This document shows, piece by piece, positions 54,707-63,293 of a stretch of DNA of 64,000 nucleotides. The notes below the pieces were generated by a model. The model searched no databases. It was not told the DNA's origin and worked only from the letters and a program-made list of their open reading frames with translations. This DNA comes from Streptomyces diastatochromogenes (GTDB lineage Bacteria > Actinomycetota > Actinomycetes > Streptomycetales > Streptomycetaceae): assembly GCA_026913215.1 (NCBI GenBank), contig JAPTYK010000001.1, forward strand, positions 3,658,001 to 3,722,000. Reading direction: 5' to 3'. Position 1 is the stretch's first letter; every line of letters begins with the position of its first letter. The translations under genes and the position numbers were made by a program.

Positions 54707-54764
54707 TGCGGTGACGTCCTGCCGATGCGGTGACGTCCTGCCGAGGTGGTTGACGCCCCGATAG
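54689..54764. repeat. Four 19-bp tandem units over the MDMPI stop codon
   Basis: Units at 54689, 54708, 54727 and 54746: GCGGTGACGCCCCGCTGAT, GCGGTGACGTCCTGCCGAT, GCGGTGACGTCCTGCCGAG, GTGGTTGACGCCCCGATAG. The first contains the end of the coding region, so the array grew from the gene's own 3' end. Confidence 0.85.
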
Positions 54765-54777
54765 ATCGCGCCGCTTT

Positions 54778-56070
54778 CTATACCGGCACGTGCACGGCCT
54801 CGACGCGGCTGGCGACGAGCCGTTCCCGTTCCCTGCGGTGGGTGCGGGCCTTGAGGCGCAGGATCTGCACGAGTCCGAGGGCCTCCAGGACGAAGACCGA
54901 GGAGAACGCGATGCGGTAGTTGTCGCCGGTCGCGTCGAGCAGCACGCCCACGGCGAGCAGGGTCGTCATCGAGGCGACGAAACCACCCATGTTGACGATG
55001 CCCGAGGCGGTGCCCTGACGCTCCGGCGGGTTGGCCGGGCGGGCGAAGTCGAAGCCGATCATCGAGGCCGGTCCGCAGGCGCCGAGGACCACGCAGAGGG
55101 TGACGAGCAGCCACATCGGCGCGTGGCCGGGGTAGGCGAGGGTGGTCCCCCACAGCAGGGCGGTGGCCGCGACCGTGCCGAGGGCGAGGGGGGCGCGGGC
55201 CGCGTGGTGGCGGGCGATGATCTGCCCGTACGCGAGGCCGACGACCATGTTCGAGAGCACGACCAGGGTGAGCAGGGTTCCGGCGGTGGACCGGGACAGG
55301 CCCTGGGCCTCGACGAGGAACGGCAGGCCCCACAGCAGCAGGAACACCATGGCGGGGAACTGGGTGGTGAAGTGCACCCACAGGCCGAGCCGGGTGCCGG
55401 GCTCGCGCCAGGACTCGGCGATCTGGCGGCGGACGAAGGCGGCACCCGCGTGGGTGGCCGGCTCGGGCTCGTACCCCTCGGGGTGGTCCTTGAGGAGCAG
55501 CAGCATCACGACGAGGACGAGGACGCCCGCGAGGGAGCTGCCGACGAAGGTGGTGGTCCAGCCGAGGCCGTGCAGGGCGCGGGCGATGAAGACGGTGGAG
55601 ACGAGGTTGCCGGCCATGCCGATGAGCCCGGCGAGCTGGGCGATCAGCGGGCCCCGGCGGGCCGGGAACCAGCGGCTGCCGAGCCGCAGGACGCTGATGA
55701 AGGTCATGGCGTCGCCGCAGCCGAGGAGGGCGCGGGAGGCGAGGGCCGTGCCGTACGAGGGGGAGAGCGCGAAGCCCAGCTGGCCGATGGTGAAGAGGAC
55801 GACGCCGAGGGTGAGGACCTTCTTGGTTCCGAGGCGGTCGACGAGGAGGCCGACGGGTATCTGCATGCCCGCGTAGACGAGCAGCTGGAGTATGGAGAAG
55901 GTGGAGAGCGCGGAGGCGTTGACGTCGAAGCGGTCGGCGGCGTCGAGTCCGGCGACGCCCAGGGACGTGCGGAAGATGACGGCGACGAAGTAGACGGAGA
56001 CGCCGACGCCCCAGACGAGGGCGGCCCGCTTTCCGCCGGGCGGGTCGCCGGGCAGGCTGACCGTGCTCAT
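54778..56070 (-). CDS. MFS transporter
   Basis: Intact, 430 residues, 12 transmembrane helices. The MFS signature is between helices 2 and 3 (MQIPVGLLVDRLGTKKVLTL, in place of G-x-x-x-D-R-x-G-R-R), and MTFISVLRLGSRWFPARRGP after helix 4 recalls NarK/anion-solute type porters. A central loop has KDHPEGYEPEP and the C-terminal half repeats the fold. The start ATG overlaps the GntR gene stop (ATGA), so the transporter is its likely target or partner. Substrate probably an organic acid, inferred. Confidence 0.88.
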   Translation of the reverse strand: MSTVSLPGDPPGGKRAALVWGVGVSVYFVAVIFRTSLGVAGLDAADRFDVNASALSTFSILQLLVYAGMQIPVGLLVDRLGTKKVLTLGVVLFTIGQLGFALSPSYGTALASRALLGCGDAMTFISVLRLGSRWFPARRGPLIAQLAGLIGMAGNLVSTVFIARALHGLGWTTTFVGSSLAGVLVLVVMLLLLKDHPEGYEPEPATHAGAAFVRRQIAESWREPGTRLGLWVHFTTQFPAMVFLLLWGLPFLVEAQGLSRSTAGTLLTLVVLSNMVVGLAYGQIIARHHAARAPLALGTVAATALLWGTTLAYPGHAPMWLLVTLCVVLGACGPASMIGFDFARPANPPERQGTASGIVNMGGFVASMTTLLAVGVLLDATGDNYRIAFSSVFVLEALGLVQILRLKARTHRRERERLVASRVEAVHVPV

Positions 56071-56741
56071 CGGTCCTCACCCCGGACCAGGACCTTGACC
56101 CAGCTGAGGTGCTGGCGGACGCAGTGCGCGGCGCCCTCGACGTCGCCGGCCTTGACGCGGTCGAGGATCTCGGCGTGCTCGGTGATGTTCTTGGCGACGC
56201 GGTCGGGCTGGGACTGCATCACGGCGACGCCCATGCGCAGTTGCCGGTCGCGGAGCTGGTCGTAGAGGCGGGCGAGGATCTGGTTTCCGGCGTGCCGGAC
56301 GATCTCGGCGTGGAAGCAGCGGTCGGTGACGGCGACCTCGGCGAGGTCTCCGGACTCGGCGTGCCGCTTCTGCTCCTCCAGGAGCTCTTCGAGGCGGGCG
56401 ATCAGGGATGCGGGCGCGGGCACGGCCCGGCGGACGGCGAACTCCTCGACGAGCAGCCGGGTCTCGACGACGTCGGCGATCTCCTGCGCGGAGACGGCGA
56501 GGACGAGGGCGCCCTTCTTCGGGTAGAGCTTGAGCAGCCCTTCCATCTCCAGCTTGAGCAGCGCCTCGCGGACGGGGGTCCTGGACACCCCGACGGCCTG
56601 GGCGAGTTCGCCCTCGGTGAGGAGGGTTCCCCCCTCGTAGCGCCGGTCGAGCACGGCCTGCTTGACGTGCATGTAGACGCGGTCGGCGGCGGGGGGCTGC
56701 TTGACGGGAAGGGGGGCTGGACCGGCTGGCGCTGATGGCAT
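56067..56741 (-). CDS. GntR-family regulator (FCD/FadR subgroup)
   Basis: Intact, 224 residues. Winged helix at residues about 20-85 (VYMHVKQAVLDRRYEGGTLL, ELAQAVGVSRTPVREALLKL, MEGLLKLYPKKGALVLAVSA). The C-terminal all-helical FCD ligand domain has metal-type His/Asp residues (VTDRCFHAEIVRHAGNQILA, NITEHAEILDRVKAGDVEGA). These sense organic acids. Start ATG 56739-56741. An AT-rich patch (56745-56770) upstream is the likely promoter. It overlaps the MFS gene by 4 bases. Confidence 0.9.
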   Translation of the reverse strand: MPSAPAGPAPLPVKQPPAADRVYMHVKQAVLDRRYEGGTLLTEGELAQAVGVSRTPVREALLKLEMEGLLKLYPKKGALVLAVSAQEIADVVETRLLVEEFAVRRAVPAPASLIARLEELLEEQKRHAESGDLAEVAVTDRCFHAEIVRHAGNQILARLYDQLRDRQLRMGVAVMQSQPDRVAKNITEHAEILDRVKAGDVEGAAHCVRQHLSWVKVLVRGEDR

Positions 56742-56900
56742 GCGCACAGCATAGATACAACAGGGGTGCAACAGACAGCCACGTCCGCATCCTGGACCGC
56801 GCTACCGGAGGCGGTGGCCGTAGGAGTCCGCGCCGACACCCTCCAGAGGTCCATGCCCCCCAACGCAGACATCCGGTGGCGGCAGGAGCCACCACCGGAT

Positions 56901-56914
56901 GTTTCACGTGAAAC
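56901..56914. promoter_or_regulatory. parS centromere site
   Basis: GTTTCACGTGAAAC, a perfect 14-bp palindrome identical to the Streptomyces/B. subtilis-type ParB-binding site, lies between the bkdC stop and the divergent GntR gene. In Streptomyces these sites cluster near oriC and load ParB for chromosome segregation at sporulation. Confidence 0.92.
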
Positions 56915-56929
56915 GCGACAACCGGGCCA

Positions 56930-58318
56930 CTACGCCCAGGTGATGAGCCGCTTCGGGTTCTCCAGGATCGCGGCGACGTCCGCCAGGAACTTGGAGCCGA
57001 GTTCGCCGTCGACCAGGCGGTGGTCGAAGGAGAGGGCGAGGGTGGTGACCTGGCGGGGCTTCACCTTGCCCTTGTGGACCCAGGGCTGGAGCTTGATCGC
57101 GCCGACCGCGAGGATCGCGGACTCGCCGGGGTTCAGGATGGGCGTGCCGGTGTCGACGCCGAAGACGCCGACGTTGGTGATGGTGAAGGTGCCGCCCTGC
57201 ATCGCCGCCGGGGTGGTCCTGCCCTCGCGGGCGGTGGCGACGAGCTCGCTCAGGGACTTCGAGAGCTCGGGCAGGGTCTGGGCGTGCGCGTCCTTGATGT
57301 TCGGCACGATCAGACCGCGCGGGGTGGCCGCGGCGATGCCCAGGTTCACGTAGTGCTTGAGGACGATCTCCTGGTTCGCCTCGTCCCAGGCCGCGTTGAT
57401 GTCCGGGTTGCGCTTGGCGGCGACCAGGACGGCCTTGGCGATGAGGAGGAGCGGGTTGACCCGCAGGCCCGCCATGTCCTTGTCGGACTTGAGCTCCTCG
57501 ACCAGCTTCATCGTGCGCGTGATGTCGAAGGTCACGAACTCGGTGACGTGCGGCGCGGTGAAGGCCGAGCCGACCATCGCCGCCGCCGTGGCCTTCCGTA
57601 CGCCCTTGATGGGGATACGGGTCTCCCGGGCGTCCGACGGGACGACGGGCGCCGCCTGGGCCGGAGCGGCGGCCGGGGCGGGGGCCGCCACGGGGCCGGG
57701 GCCTCGACCACCGGCGCCGGGGCCGGGGCCGCCGCGCGGTGGACGTCCTCGCGGGTGATGATCCCGTCCGGGCCGGTCGGGGTGACCGAGGCCAGGTCGA
57801 CGCCGAGGTCCTTGGCGAGCTTGCGCACCGGCGGCTTGGCCAGCGGGCGCTCGGCGGCCGGGGCGTGGCCGTTGAGCTGCTCGGGCACGACCACCGCGGC
57901 GGGCTCGGCGGCCGTCGTCCTGCGGGCCCGGCGCTTGGTGGAGCTCGCGGCCACGCCGTAGCCGACGAGGACCGGCTGACGGCCCTCCGGCGCGGGCTCG
58001 GCCACCGGCTCGGCCACCGGCTCCTGGACGGGGCGGCGGCGCGGCCGGGGCCGCCGGCGCCTCGGGCTCGGCGCCTCCGCCGACGTTCACCGAGATGATG
58101 ACCTGGCCGACGTCGACCGTGGTGCCCTCGGGGAAGAGCAGCTCGTGGACCGTGCCGTCGAAGGGGATCGGCAGCTCGACGGCGGCCTTGGCCGTCTCGA
58201 CCTCGCAGACGACCTGCCCGTCGGTGACGGTGTCACCGGGCTGGACGTACCACTTGAGGATCTCGGCCTCGGTCAGGCCCTCGCCCACGTCGGGCATCTT
58301 GAATTCGCGGATCGTCAT
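56930..58318 (-). CDS. bkdC: Branched-chain 2-oxoacid dehydrogenase E2 (dihydrolipoamide acyltransferase) (frame breaks)
   Basis: E2 core of the branched-chain 2-oxoacid dehydrogenase complex. It makes isobutyryl-, isovaleryl- and 2-methylbutyryl-CoA used for branched fatty acids and polyketides. N-terminal lipoyl domain (MPDVGEGLTEAEILKWYVQP; lipoylated Lys in ETAKAAVEL), Ala/Pro/Glu linker, peripheral subunit-binding domain (VRKLAKDLGVDLASVTPTGP, DGIITREDV) and catalytic domain with SFDHRLVDGELGSKFLADVA. Frames break in the linker near 58040 and 57695, each repaired by one base. ATG 58316-58318 has GAGGAG upstream. About 462 residues. Confidence 0.92.
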   Translation of the reverse strand: MTIREFKMPDVGEGLTEAEILKWYVQPGDTVTDGQVVCEVETAKAAVELPIPFDGTVHELLFPEGTTVDVGQVIISVNVGGGAEPEAPAAPAAPPPRPGAGGRAGGRARAGGPSAGPRRLRRGRELHQAPGPQDDGRRARRGGRARAAQRPRPGRRAPAGQAAGAQARQGPRRRPGLGHPDRPGRDHHPRGRPPRGGPGPGAGGRGPGPVAAPAPAAAPAQAAPVVPSDARETRIPIKGVRKATAAAMVGSAFTAPHVTEFVTFDITRTMKLVEELKSDKDMAGLRVNPLLLIAKAVLVAAKRNPDINAAWDEANQEIVLKHYVNLGIAAATPRGLIVPNIKDAHAQTLPELSKSLSELVATAREGRTTPAAMQGGTFTITNVGVFGVDTGTPILNPGESAILAVGAIKLQPWVHKGKVKPRQVTTLALSFDHRLVDGELGSKFLADVAAILENPKRLITWA

Positions 58319-58331
58319 GGTCGTGCTCTCC

Positions 58332-59309
58332 TCAGTACGCCAGCGAGCGGTCGACGGCGTCGAGCACGCGGTCCAGGCCCGGCAGGTACTCCTCCTCCAG
58401 GCGCGCCGGCGGGTACGGCGCGTGGTAGCCGCCGACCCGCAGGACGGGGGCCTCCAGGTGGTAGAAGCAGCGCTCGGTGATGCGGGCGGCGATCTCCGCG
58501 CCGGAGCCGAAGAACACCGGGGCCTCGTGGACGACCACCAGGCGGCGGGTCTTCTCGACCGAGGCCTGGATGGTGTCGAAGTCGAGCGGGAGATCGAACG
58601 CAGGTCCACGACCTCGATCGACTTGCCCTCCTCGGCGCGGCGGCGGCCGCCTCCAGACAGGTCTTCACCATCGGGCCGTAGGCGACGAGGGTGAGGTCCG
58701 TGCCCTCGCGGGCGACGCGGGCCTTGTGCAGCTCGCCGGGGATGGCCTCGGTGTCGACCTCGCCCTTGTCCCAGTAGCGGCGCTTGGGCTCGAAGAAGAT
58801 GACCGGGTCGTCGCTCTGGATCGCCTGCTGGAGCATCCAGTAGGCGTCGGAGGAGTTCGCCGGGGTGACGACCTTGAGGCCCGCGACGTGCGCGAAGAGC
58901 GACTCGGGGACTCGGAGTGGTGCTCGACCGCGCCGATGCCGCCGCCGTACGGGATGCGGATGACGACCGGCATCTTCACCGTGCCGAGCGAACGGGCCCG
59001 CATCTTCGCCAGCTGCGTGACGATCTGGTCGTACGCCGGGAAGACGAAGCCGTCGAACTGGATCTCCACGACCGGCCGGTAGCCGCGCAGGGCGAGGCCG
59101 ATCGCGGTGCCGACGATGCCGGACTCGGCGAGCGGGGTGTCGACGACCCGGTCCTCGCCGAAGTCCTTCTGCAGGCCGTCGGTGATGCGGAAGACACCGC
59201 CGAGCTTGCCGACGTCCAGGCCCATGATGACGACCTTGGGGTCGGTCTCCAGGGCCTTGCGCAGGGACTCGTTGAGCGCCTTCGCCAGGGGAAGCTTCTG
59301 AACAGCCAT
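58332..59309 (-). CDS. bkdB: Branched-chain 2-oxoacid dehydrogenase E1 beta (frame breaks)
   Basis: Beta subunit of the thiamine-dependent E1 component. MAVQKLPLAKALNESLRKAL, KLGGVFRITDGLQKDFGEDR, DTPLAESGIVGTAIGLALRG and EIQFDGFVFPAYDQIVTQLA are strongly conserved. Breaks near 58910, 58650 and 58600 each need one base and lead to TRLVVVHEAPVFFGSGAEIA-type sequence and the end LDAVDRSLAY. The restored length of about 325 residues is normal. It starts 2 bases after the bkdA stop, and bkdC follows 13 bases later. Confidence 0.92.
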
Positions 59310-59311
59310 GA

Positions 59312-60496
59312 TTACTCGGCCTCTCCGCCCTCGAAGGACGCCTGGTAGGCGGCGAACTGCGCGCGCTCCTCGTCGACGAGCGCGTGCCCGTCCGCGTACG
59401 TGTGGTCGAACATCGCCATGTGGTCCGGGACGGGCATGGCGCGGACGACCTCACGGACGTGCTTGCCGAGGGTCTCGCTCTCCGCCTCCAGCTCCTCGAA
59501 GAAGGCCGCGTCGGCGTGGCCCTCGTTCTCCAGGTACGCCTTGAGGCGCAGGATCGGGTCCTTGGCCTCCCACGCCTCGCGCTCCGCGTCCCGGCGGTAG
59601 CGGGTCGGGTCGTCGGAGGTGGTGTGGGCGGCCATCCGGTAGGTGAACGCCTCGATGAGCGTCGGGCCCTCGCCGCGGCGGGCGCGCTCCAGGGCCGAGC
59701 GGGTCACGGCCAGGCAGGCGAGGACGTCGTTGCCGTCGACGCGGACGCCGGGGAAGCCGAAACCGCGGGCGCGCTGGTAGAGCGGGACGCGCGTCTGCTT
59801 CTCGATGGGCTCGGAAATGGCCCACTGGTTGTTCTGGCAGAAGAACACGACCGGGGCGTTGTAGACCGCGGAGAACACGAACGACTCGTTGACGTCGCCC
59901 TGGCTGGAGGCGCCGTCGCCGAAGTAGGCGAGCACGGCGGAGTCCGCGCCGTCCTTGGCGATGCCCATGGCATAGCCGGTGGCGTGCAGGGTCTGCGAAC
60001 CGAGGACGATCGTGTACAGGTGGAAATTGTTGCTGTTGGGGTCCCAGCCGCCGTTGTTCACGCCGCGGAACATTCCCAGCAGATTCGTCGGATCGACCCC
60101 GCGGCACCAGGCGACGCCGTGCTCGCGGTAGGTCGGGAAGACGTAGTCGTCATCGCGCAGGGCCCGGCCGGAACCGATCTGCGCCGCCTCCTGGCCGAGC
60201 AGCGAGGCCCACAGGCCCAGCTCGCCCTGCCGCTGCAGGGCGGTCGCCTCGGCGTCGAAACGACGGGTGAGGACCATGTCGCGGTAGAGGCCGCGCAGCT
60301 CCTCGGCGCTCAGGTCGATGTCGTACTCGGGGTGCTGAACGCGCTCCCCCTCGGGCGTCAGCAGCTGAACGAGCTCGGGCTCCGTGGCCGTGGTGGCCGT
60401 CGCCTTCTTGGTGGTGCTCGTGCTCGCGCTTGCGGTGCGCTTGGTGCCGCTGCTGCGTCGCGTCGTCTTGCGCGCGGCAGTGCTCTCCACGGTCAC
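59312..60496 (-). CDS. bkdA: Branched-chain 2-oxoacid dehydrogenase E1 alpha
   Basis: Intact, 394 residues. GTG 60494-60496 has GGAGGAG upstream. The first about 40 residues are Ser/Thr/Lys-rich and disordered-looking. The thiamine-diphosphate motif is AYFGDGASSQGDVNESFVFS followed by FFCQNNQWAIS. The phosphorylation-loop region reads TYRMAAHTTSDDPTRYR, with the active-site His. It heads the bkdABC operon. The 338-base gap upstream has a palindromic candidate operator at 60691. Confidence 0.94.
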   Translation of the reverse strand: MTVESTAARKTTRRSSGTKRTASASTSTTKKATATTATEPELVQLLTPEGERVQHPEYDIDLSAEELRGLYRDMVLTRRFDAEATALQRQGELGLWASLLGQEAAQIGSGRALRDDDYVFPTYREHGVAWCRGVDPTNLLGMFRGVNNGGWDPNSNNFHLYTIVLGSQTLHATGYAMGIAKDGADSAVLAYFGDGASSQGDVNESFVFSAVYNAPVVFFCQNNQWAISEPIEKQTRVPLYQRARGFGFPGVRVDGNDVLACLAVTRSALERARRGEGPTLIEAFTYRMAAHTTSDDPTRYRRDAEREAWEAKDPILRLKAYLENEGHADAAFFEELEAESETLGKHVREVVRAMPVPDHMAMFDHTYADGHALVDEERAQFAAYQASFEGGEAE

Positions 60497-60690
60497 GTGC
60501 GTGCTCCTCCGTCGGTCCGGCCCCGGGTTCGCCGGTGAGGCCAGTGCGGCTCCGCCTTGTCCGTACCTTCGCACGGGGTGGGTGCGACGCGGCCGGAGTA
60601 GGGCGTGACAGGTGCTCCGGCGAACGCCGTCATAGGCACGTTACCCATGACGCGGCATTCCCGCGAAACCCCACCTGACCTGCGATTTTG

Positions 60691-60704
60691 CTTGGATTTC
60701 CAAG
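60691..60704. promoter_or_regulatory. Palindromic candidate operator in the bkdA/regulator intergenic region
   Basis: CTTGGATTTCCAAG: perfect 6-base arms around TT, flanked by TTTTG and TAAAT in an AT-rich stretch (60685-60720) unusual for this genome. It lies about 195 bases upstream of bkdA and 130 before the response regulator. Lrp/AsnC-type regulators control bkd operons in streptomycetes and prefer such sites; binding here is inferred. Otherwise 60497-60833 shows no gene. Confidence 0.45.
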
Positions 60705-60833
60705 TAAATCGAGAAATAGGGGAAACGCCGCTGGTCAGCGCATGGACAACGGCCCGACGCCGTCGTCGGAACACCCGGCACGTTATCCCGCGCACCCCGG
60801 GCGCCGGAAGACCCAATATGTGAGACTGACCGC

Positions 60834-61493
60834 GTGCGCGAACAAGGAAAAATCAGGGTATTTCTGCTGGATGACCATGAAGTCGTGCGGCGCGGCGTCC
60901 ACGAGCTGCTCTCCATGGAGAGCGACATCGAGGTGGTCGGCGAGGCCGGGACGGCGGCGGACGCGCTGGTCAGGATCCCCGCGGTCCGCCCCGACGTCGC
61001 GGTGCTCGACGTCCGGCTGCCCGACGGCAGCGGGGTGGAGGTGTGCCGGGAGGTCCGCTCGCAGGACGAGTCGATCAAATGCCTGATGCTGACCTCGTAC
61101 GCGGACGACGAGGCCCTCTTCGACGCGATCATGGCCGGGGCCTCGGGCTACGTCCTCAAGGCCATCCGGGGAAACGAGCTCCTCAACGCCGTGCGGGAGG
61201 TGGCGGCCGGCAAGTCCCTGCTCGACCCGGTGGCCACCGCCCGGGTCCTGGAGCGGCTGCGCGACGGCAACAACACGAAGGGCGACGACAAGCTGGCGCA
61301 CCTGACGGAGCAGGAGCGGAAGATCCTGGACCTGATCGGCGAGGGCCTGACGAACCGGGCCATCGGCGAGCGGCTCCACCTCGCGGAGAAGACCATCAAG
61401 AACTACGTCTCCAGCCTGCTGTCGAAGCTGGGCATGGAGCGGCGCTCGCAGGCCGCGGCGTACGTGGCGCGGCGCCAGGCCGAGCGCCGCTAG
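60834..61493 (+). CDS. NarL/FixJ-family response regulator, DevR-like
   Basis: Intact, 219 residues from GTG 60834. Receiver: acidic pair LLDDHEVVRR at 11-20, phospho-Asp59 in VAVLDVRLPDGSG, Thr in LMLTSYADDE, Lys in SGYVLKAIRGNELL. LuxR-type helix-turn-helix at the end: LTEQERKILDLIGEGLTNRA then AEKTIKNYVSSLLSKLGMER. The receiver and HTH closely resemble DevR/DosR. No kinase gene is adjacent. The PPOX-fold gene 131 bases downstream may be part of the same response, as in DevR regulons. Confidence 0.9.
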   Translation: MREQGKIRVFLLDDHEVVRRGVHELLSMESDIEVVGEAGTAADALVRIPAVRPDVAVLDVRLPDGSGVEVCREVRSQDESIKCLMLTSYADDEALFDAIMAGASGYVLKAIRGNELLNAVREVAAGKSLLDPVATARVLERLRDGNNTKGDDKLAHLTEQERKILDLIGEGLTNRAIGERLHLAEKTIKNYVSSLLSKLGMERRSQAAAYVARRQAERR

Positions 61494-61624
61494 GAGCGCG
61501 GCCGCCCCGGTCCCGCCCGTGCGGGCCCGGCCGGGGCCGATGAGCCCTTTCGGGACCTATGGCCCCGTCGAACCGGGGCAGGGGCCCTTTTCCGACACGG
61601 TGCCGGTGGCGGAGAGTGGAGTCC

Positions 61625-62239
61625 ATGTCCACCGACGAGGCCCTGTCCGCCGACGAGAACCGCGCCGACGAGATCCGTGCCATCGAGCTGCTCGGCCGCG
61701 TGTCCTACGGCCGGGTGGCGACGAGCATGCGGGCGATGCCGTTCGTCGCCCCCGCCCGCCACATCGCGGCCGGCGGCCGCGTCCTGCTCCGGATGCACCG
61801 CGGCCTGGGCTACCACCGCGCGTGCAACGGCAGCGTCGTCGCGTACGGAGCGGACAACTTCGGCTCCGGCGCCGACCGGATCTGGTCCGTGCAGTTCACC
61901 GGCACCGCCGAGATCGTCGAACCGACGGCCGAGGAGCTGGCGGCCTTCGGCCCCGAGCCCGTCCAGGTGGACGGGGAGCCCTTCACCCCGGTGTTCATGC
62001 GGATCGAACCGCAGTTCGTGACGATCCACGAGCTCGACTACAGCGACCGGCCCGAAGCCCGTCCCGAGGCCCGGCCCGAGGCCCGTCCCGAGGTCCCTTC
62101 CGAAGCCCGCCCCGACGCCCGGCCGGAAGCCCGTCCCGAAGCCCGGCCGGAAGCCCGTCCCGAAGCCCGCCCGGAAGCCCGTCCCGAAGCCCGCCCGGAA
62201 GCCCGTTCCGAAGAGCGACACCTTCACCACGCAGCGTGA
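61625..62239 (+). CDS. Pyridoxamine 5'-phosphate oxidase-fold protein with repeat tail
   Basis: Intact, 204 residues. The N-terminal split-barrel flavin-binding fold has IELLGRVSYGRVATSMRAMP, FVAPARHIAAGGRVLLRMHR and IWSVQFTGTAEIVEP. From residue 142 the protein ends in 14 four-residue units, mostly RPEA, giving a charged, probably extended tail. Such PPOX-like proteins bind FMN, F420 or haem; DevR-associated ones are common in actinobacteria. ATG 61625 has GGAG upstream. Confidence 0.85.
   Translation: MSTDEALSADENRADEIRAIELLGRVSYGRVATSMRAMPFVAPARHIAAGGRVLLRMHRGLGYHRACNGSVVAYGADNFGSGADRIWSVQFTGTAEIVEPTAEELAAFGPEPVQVDGEPFTPVFMRIEPQFVTIHELDYSDRPEARPEARPEARPEVPSEARPDARPEARPEARPEARPEARPEARPEARPEARSEERHLHHAA
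62048..62215 (+). repeat. 12-bp tandem repeat encoding (RPEA)n
   Basis: Fourteen 12-base units such as CGGCCCGAAGCC at the 3' end of the PPOX gene, in frame, with synonymous variation and a few variant units (RPEV, PSEA, RPDA, RSEE). Confidence 0.9.
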
Positions 62240-62254
62240 TCTAACATCTGCGGA

Positions 62255-63266
62255 GTGCCGCGCTCATCTGTACCCCTCGCTCCGCCGCTCCGCCCCCTCC
62301 TGCGCCGCTACACGGACGTCGGCGAGCCCCTCTCCTGCGTCCCCGTCACCGAGGGCCTGCTGAACCGCGGCTACCGGCTCTCCACCACCCGCGGCGCCTA
62401 CTTCCTCAAACAGCACCTGGACGCCCCCACCTCCGACCGGGCCACCATCACCCGCCAGCACCGCGCCACCCAGCGCCTGGCCGCCCTCGGACTGCCCGTG
62501 GCCCCGCCGCTCCCCGACAGCCGGGGCCGCACGGTCGCGCTCGTCGGCGGCCACTGCTACGCCCTGCACCCCTGGGTCGACGGCCGCCACCGCGACGGCG
62601 CCCAGCTCTCCACCGGCTGCTCACGGCGGCTCGGCACCCTCCTCGGCCGCGTCCACACCTGCCTGGAGCAGGTCATGGAGTCCCCGCCGCCGGGCGGCGA
62701 CCACAGAGCGCCCACCCGAGGACACCTTCCGGGCCATCGACGAACTGCTCCGCCTCGCCCGCGCGCACCGCCCCGCGACAACTTCGACGCGCTCGCCGAG
62801 CACCGGCTCAGGGAGCGGCGCAGGCTGCTCGCCCAGCACGCCCACCACCGTCCGCCGCCCGCCTCCGCGGCCGGCTGGGTGCACGGCGACTTCCACCCGC
62901 TGAACCTGCTCTACCGGGGCGCGGAGCCCGCCGCGATCGTCGACTGGGACCGGCTGGGGTCCGCCCCAGGGCCGAGGAGGCGGTCAGGGCCGCCGCCATC
63001 TTCTTCGTACGGCCGGAGGGGCAGCTGGCCCTGGAGAAGGTGCGGCCCTACGCGCGCGCGTACCGGAGGGCGACGGGCGCGGACGGCGCCGAGCTGGCGG
63101 CGGCGGCGCACCGGGTGTGGTGGGAGCGGCTGAACGACTTCTGGACGCTGCGCTGGCGCTACCAGCTGCACGACCGGAGGGCCGACCCGCAGTTCCCGCG
63201 GTGTCGGCCCTGGCGGTCTGGTGGACGCGGGAGTACGAGGCGGTCCGCGACGCCTTCGCCGGCTGA
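62255..63266 (+). CDS. Aminoglycoside phosphotransferase-family kinase (frame breaks)
   Basis: Protein-kinase-like small-molecule phosphotransferase. VPVTEGLLNRGYRLSTTRGA then YFLKQHL holds the ATP-binding Lys, GWVHGDFHPLNLLYRG is the catalytic HGD-x-H-x-x-N motif, and IVDWDRLG gives the metal-binding Asp. Frames break near 62700-62760 and near 62962, and near 63200 close to the end; one-base repairs give AEEAVRAAAIFFVRPEGQLA and the final WWTREYEAVRDAFAG. GTG start at 62255, stop TGA 63264-63266, about 337 residues. Substrate unknown; not evidence of drug resistance. Confidence 0.8.
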
Positions 63267-63293
63267 GCGTCCCGCCCGGTCCTCCCCGCGCGG

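Noticed and set aside
62255..63266. Aminoglycoside resistance gene
   Set aside because: The fold is shared by many metabolic kinases. No resistance-type sequence or context is visible.
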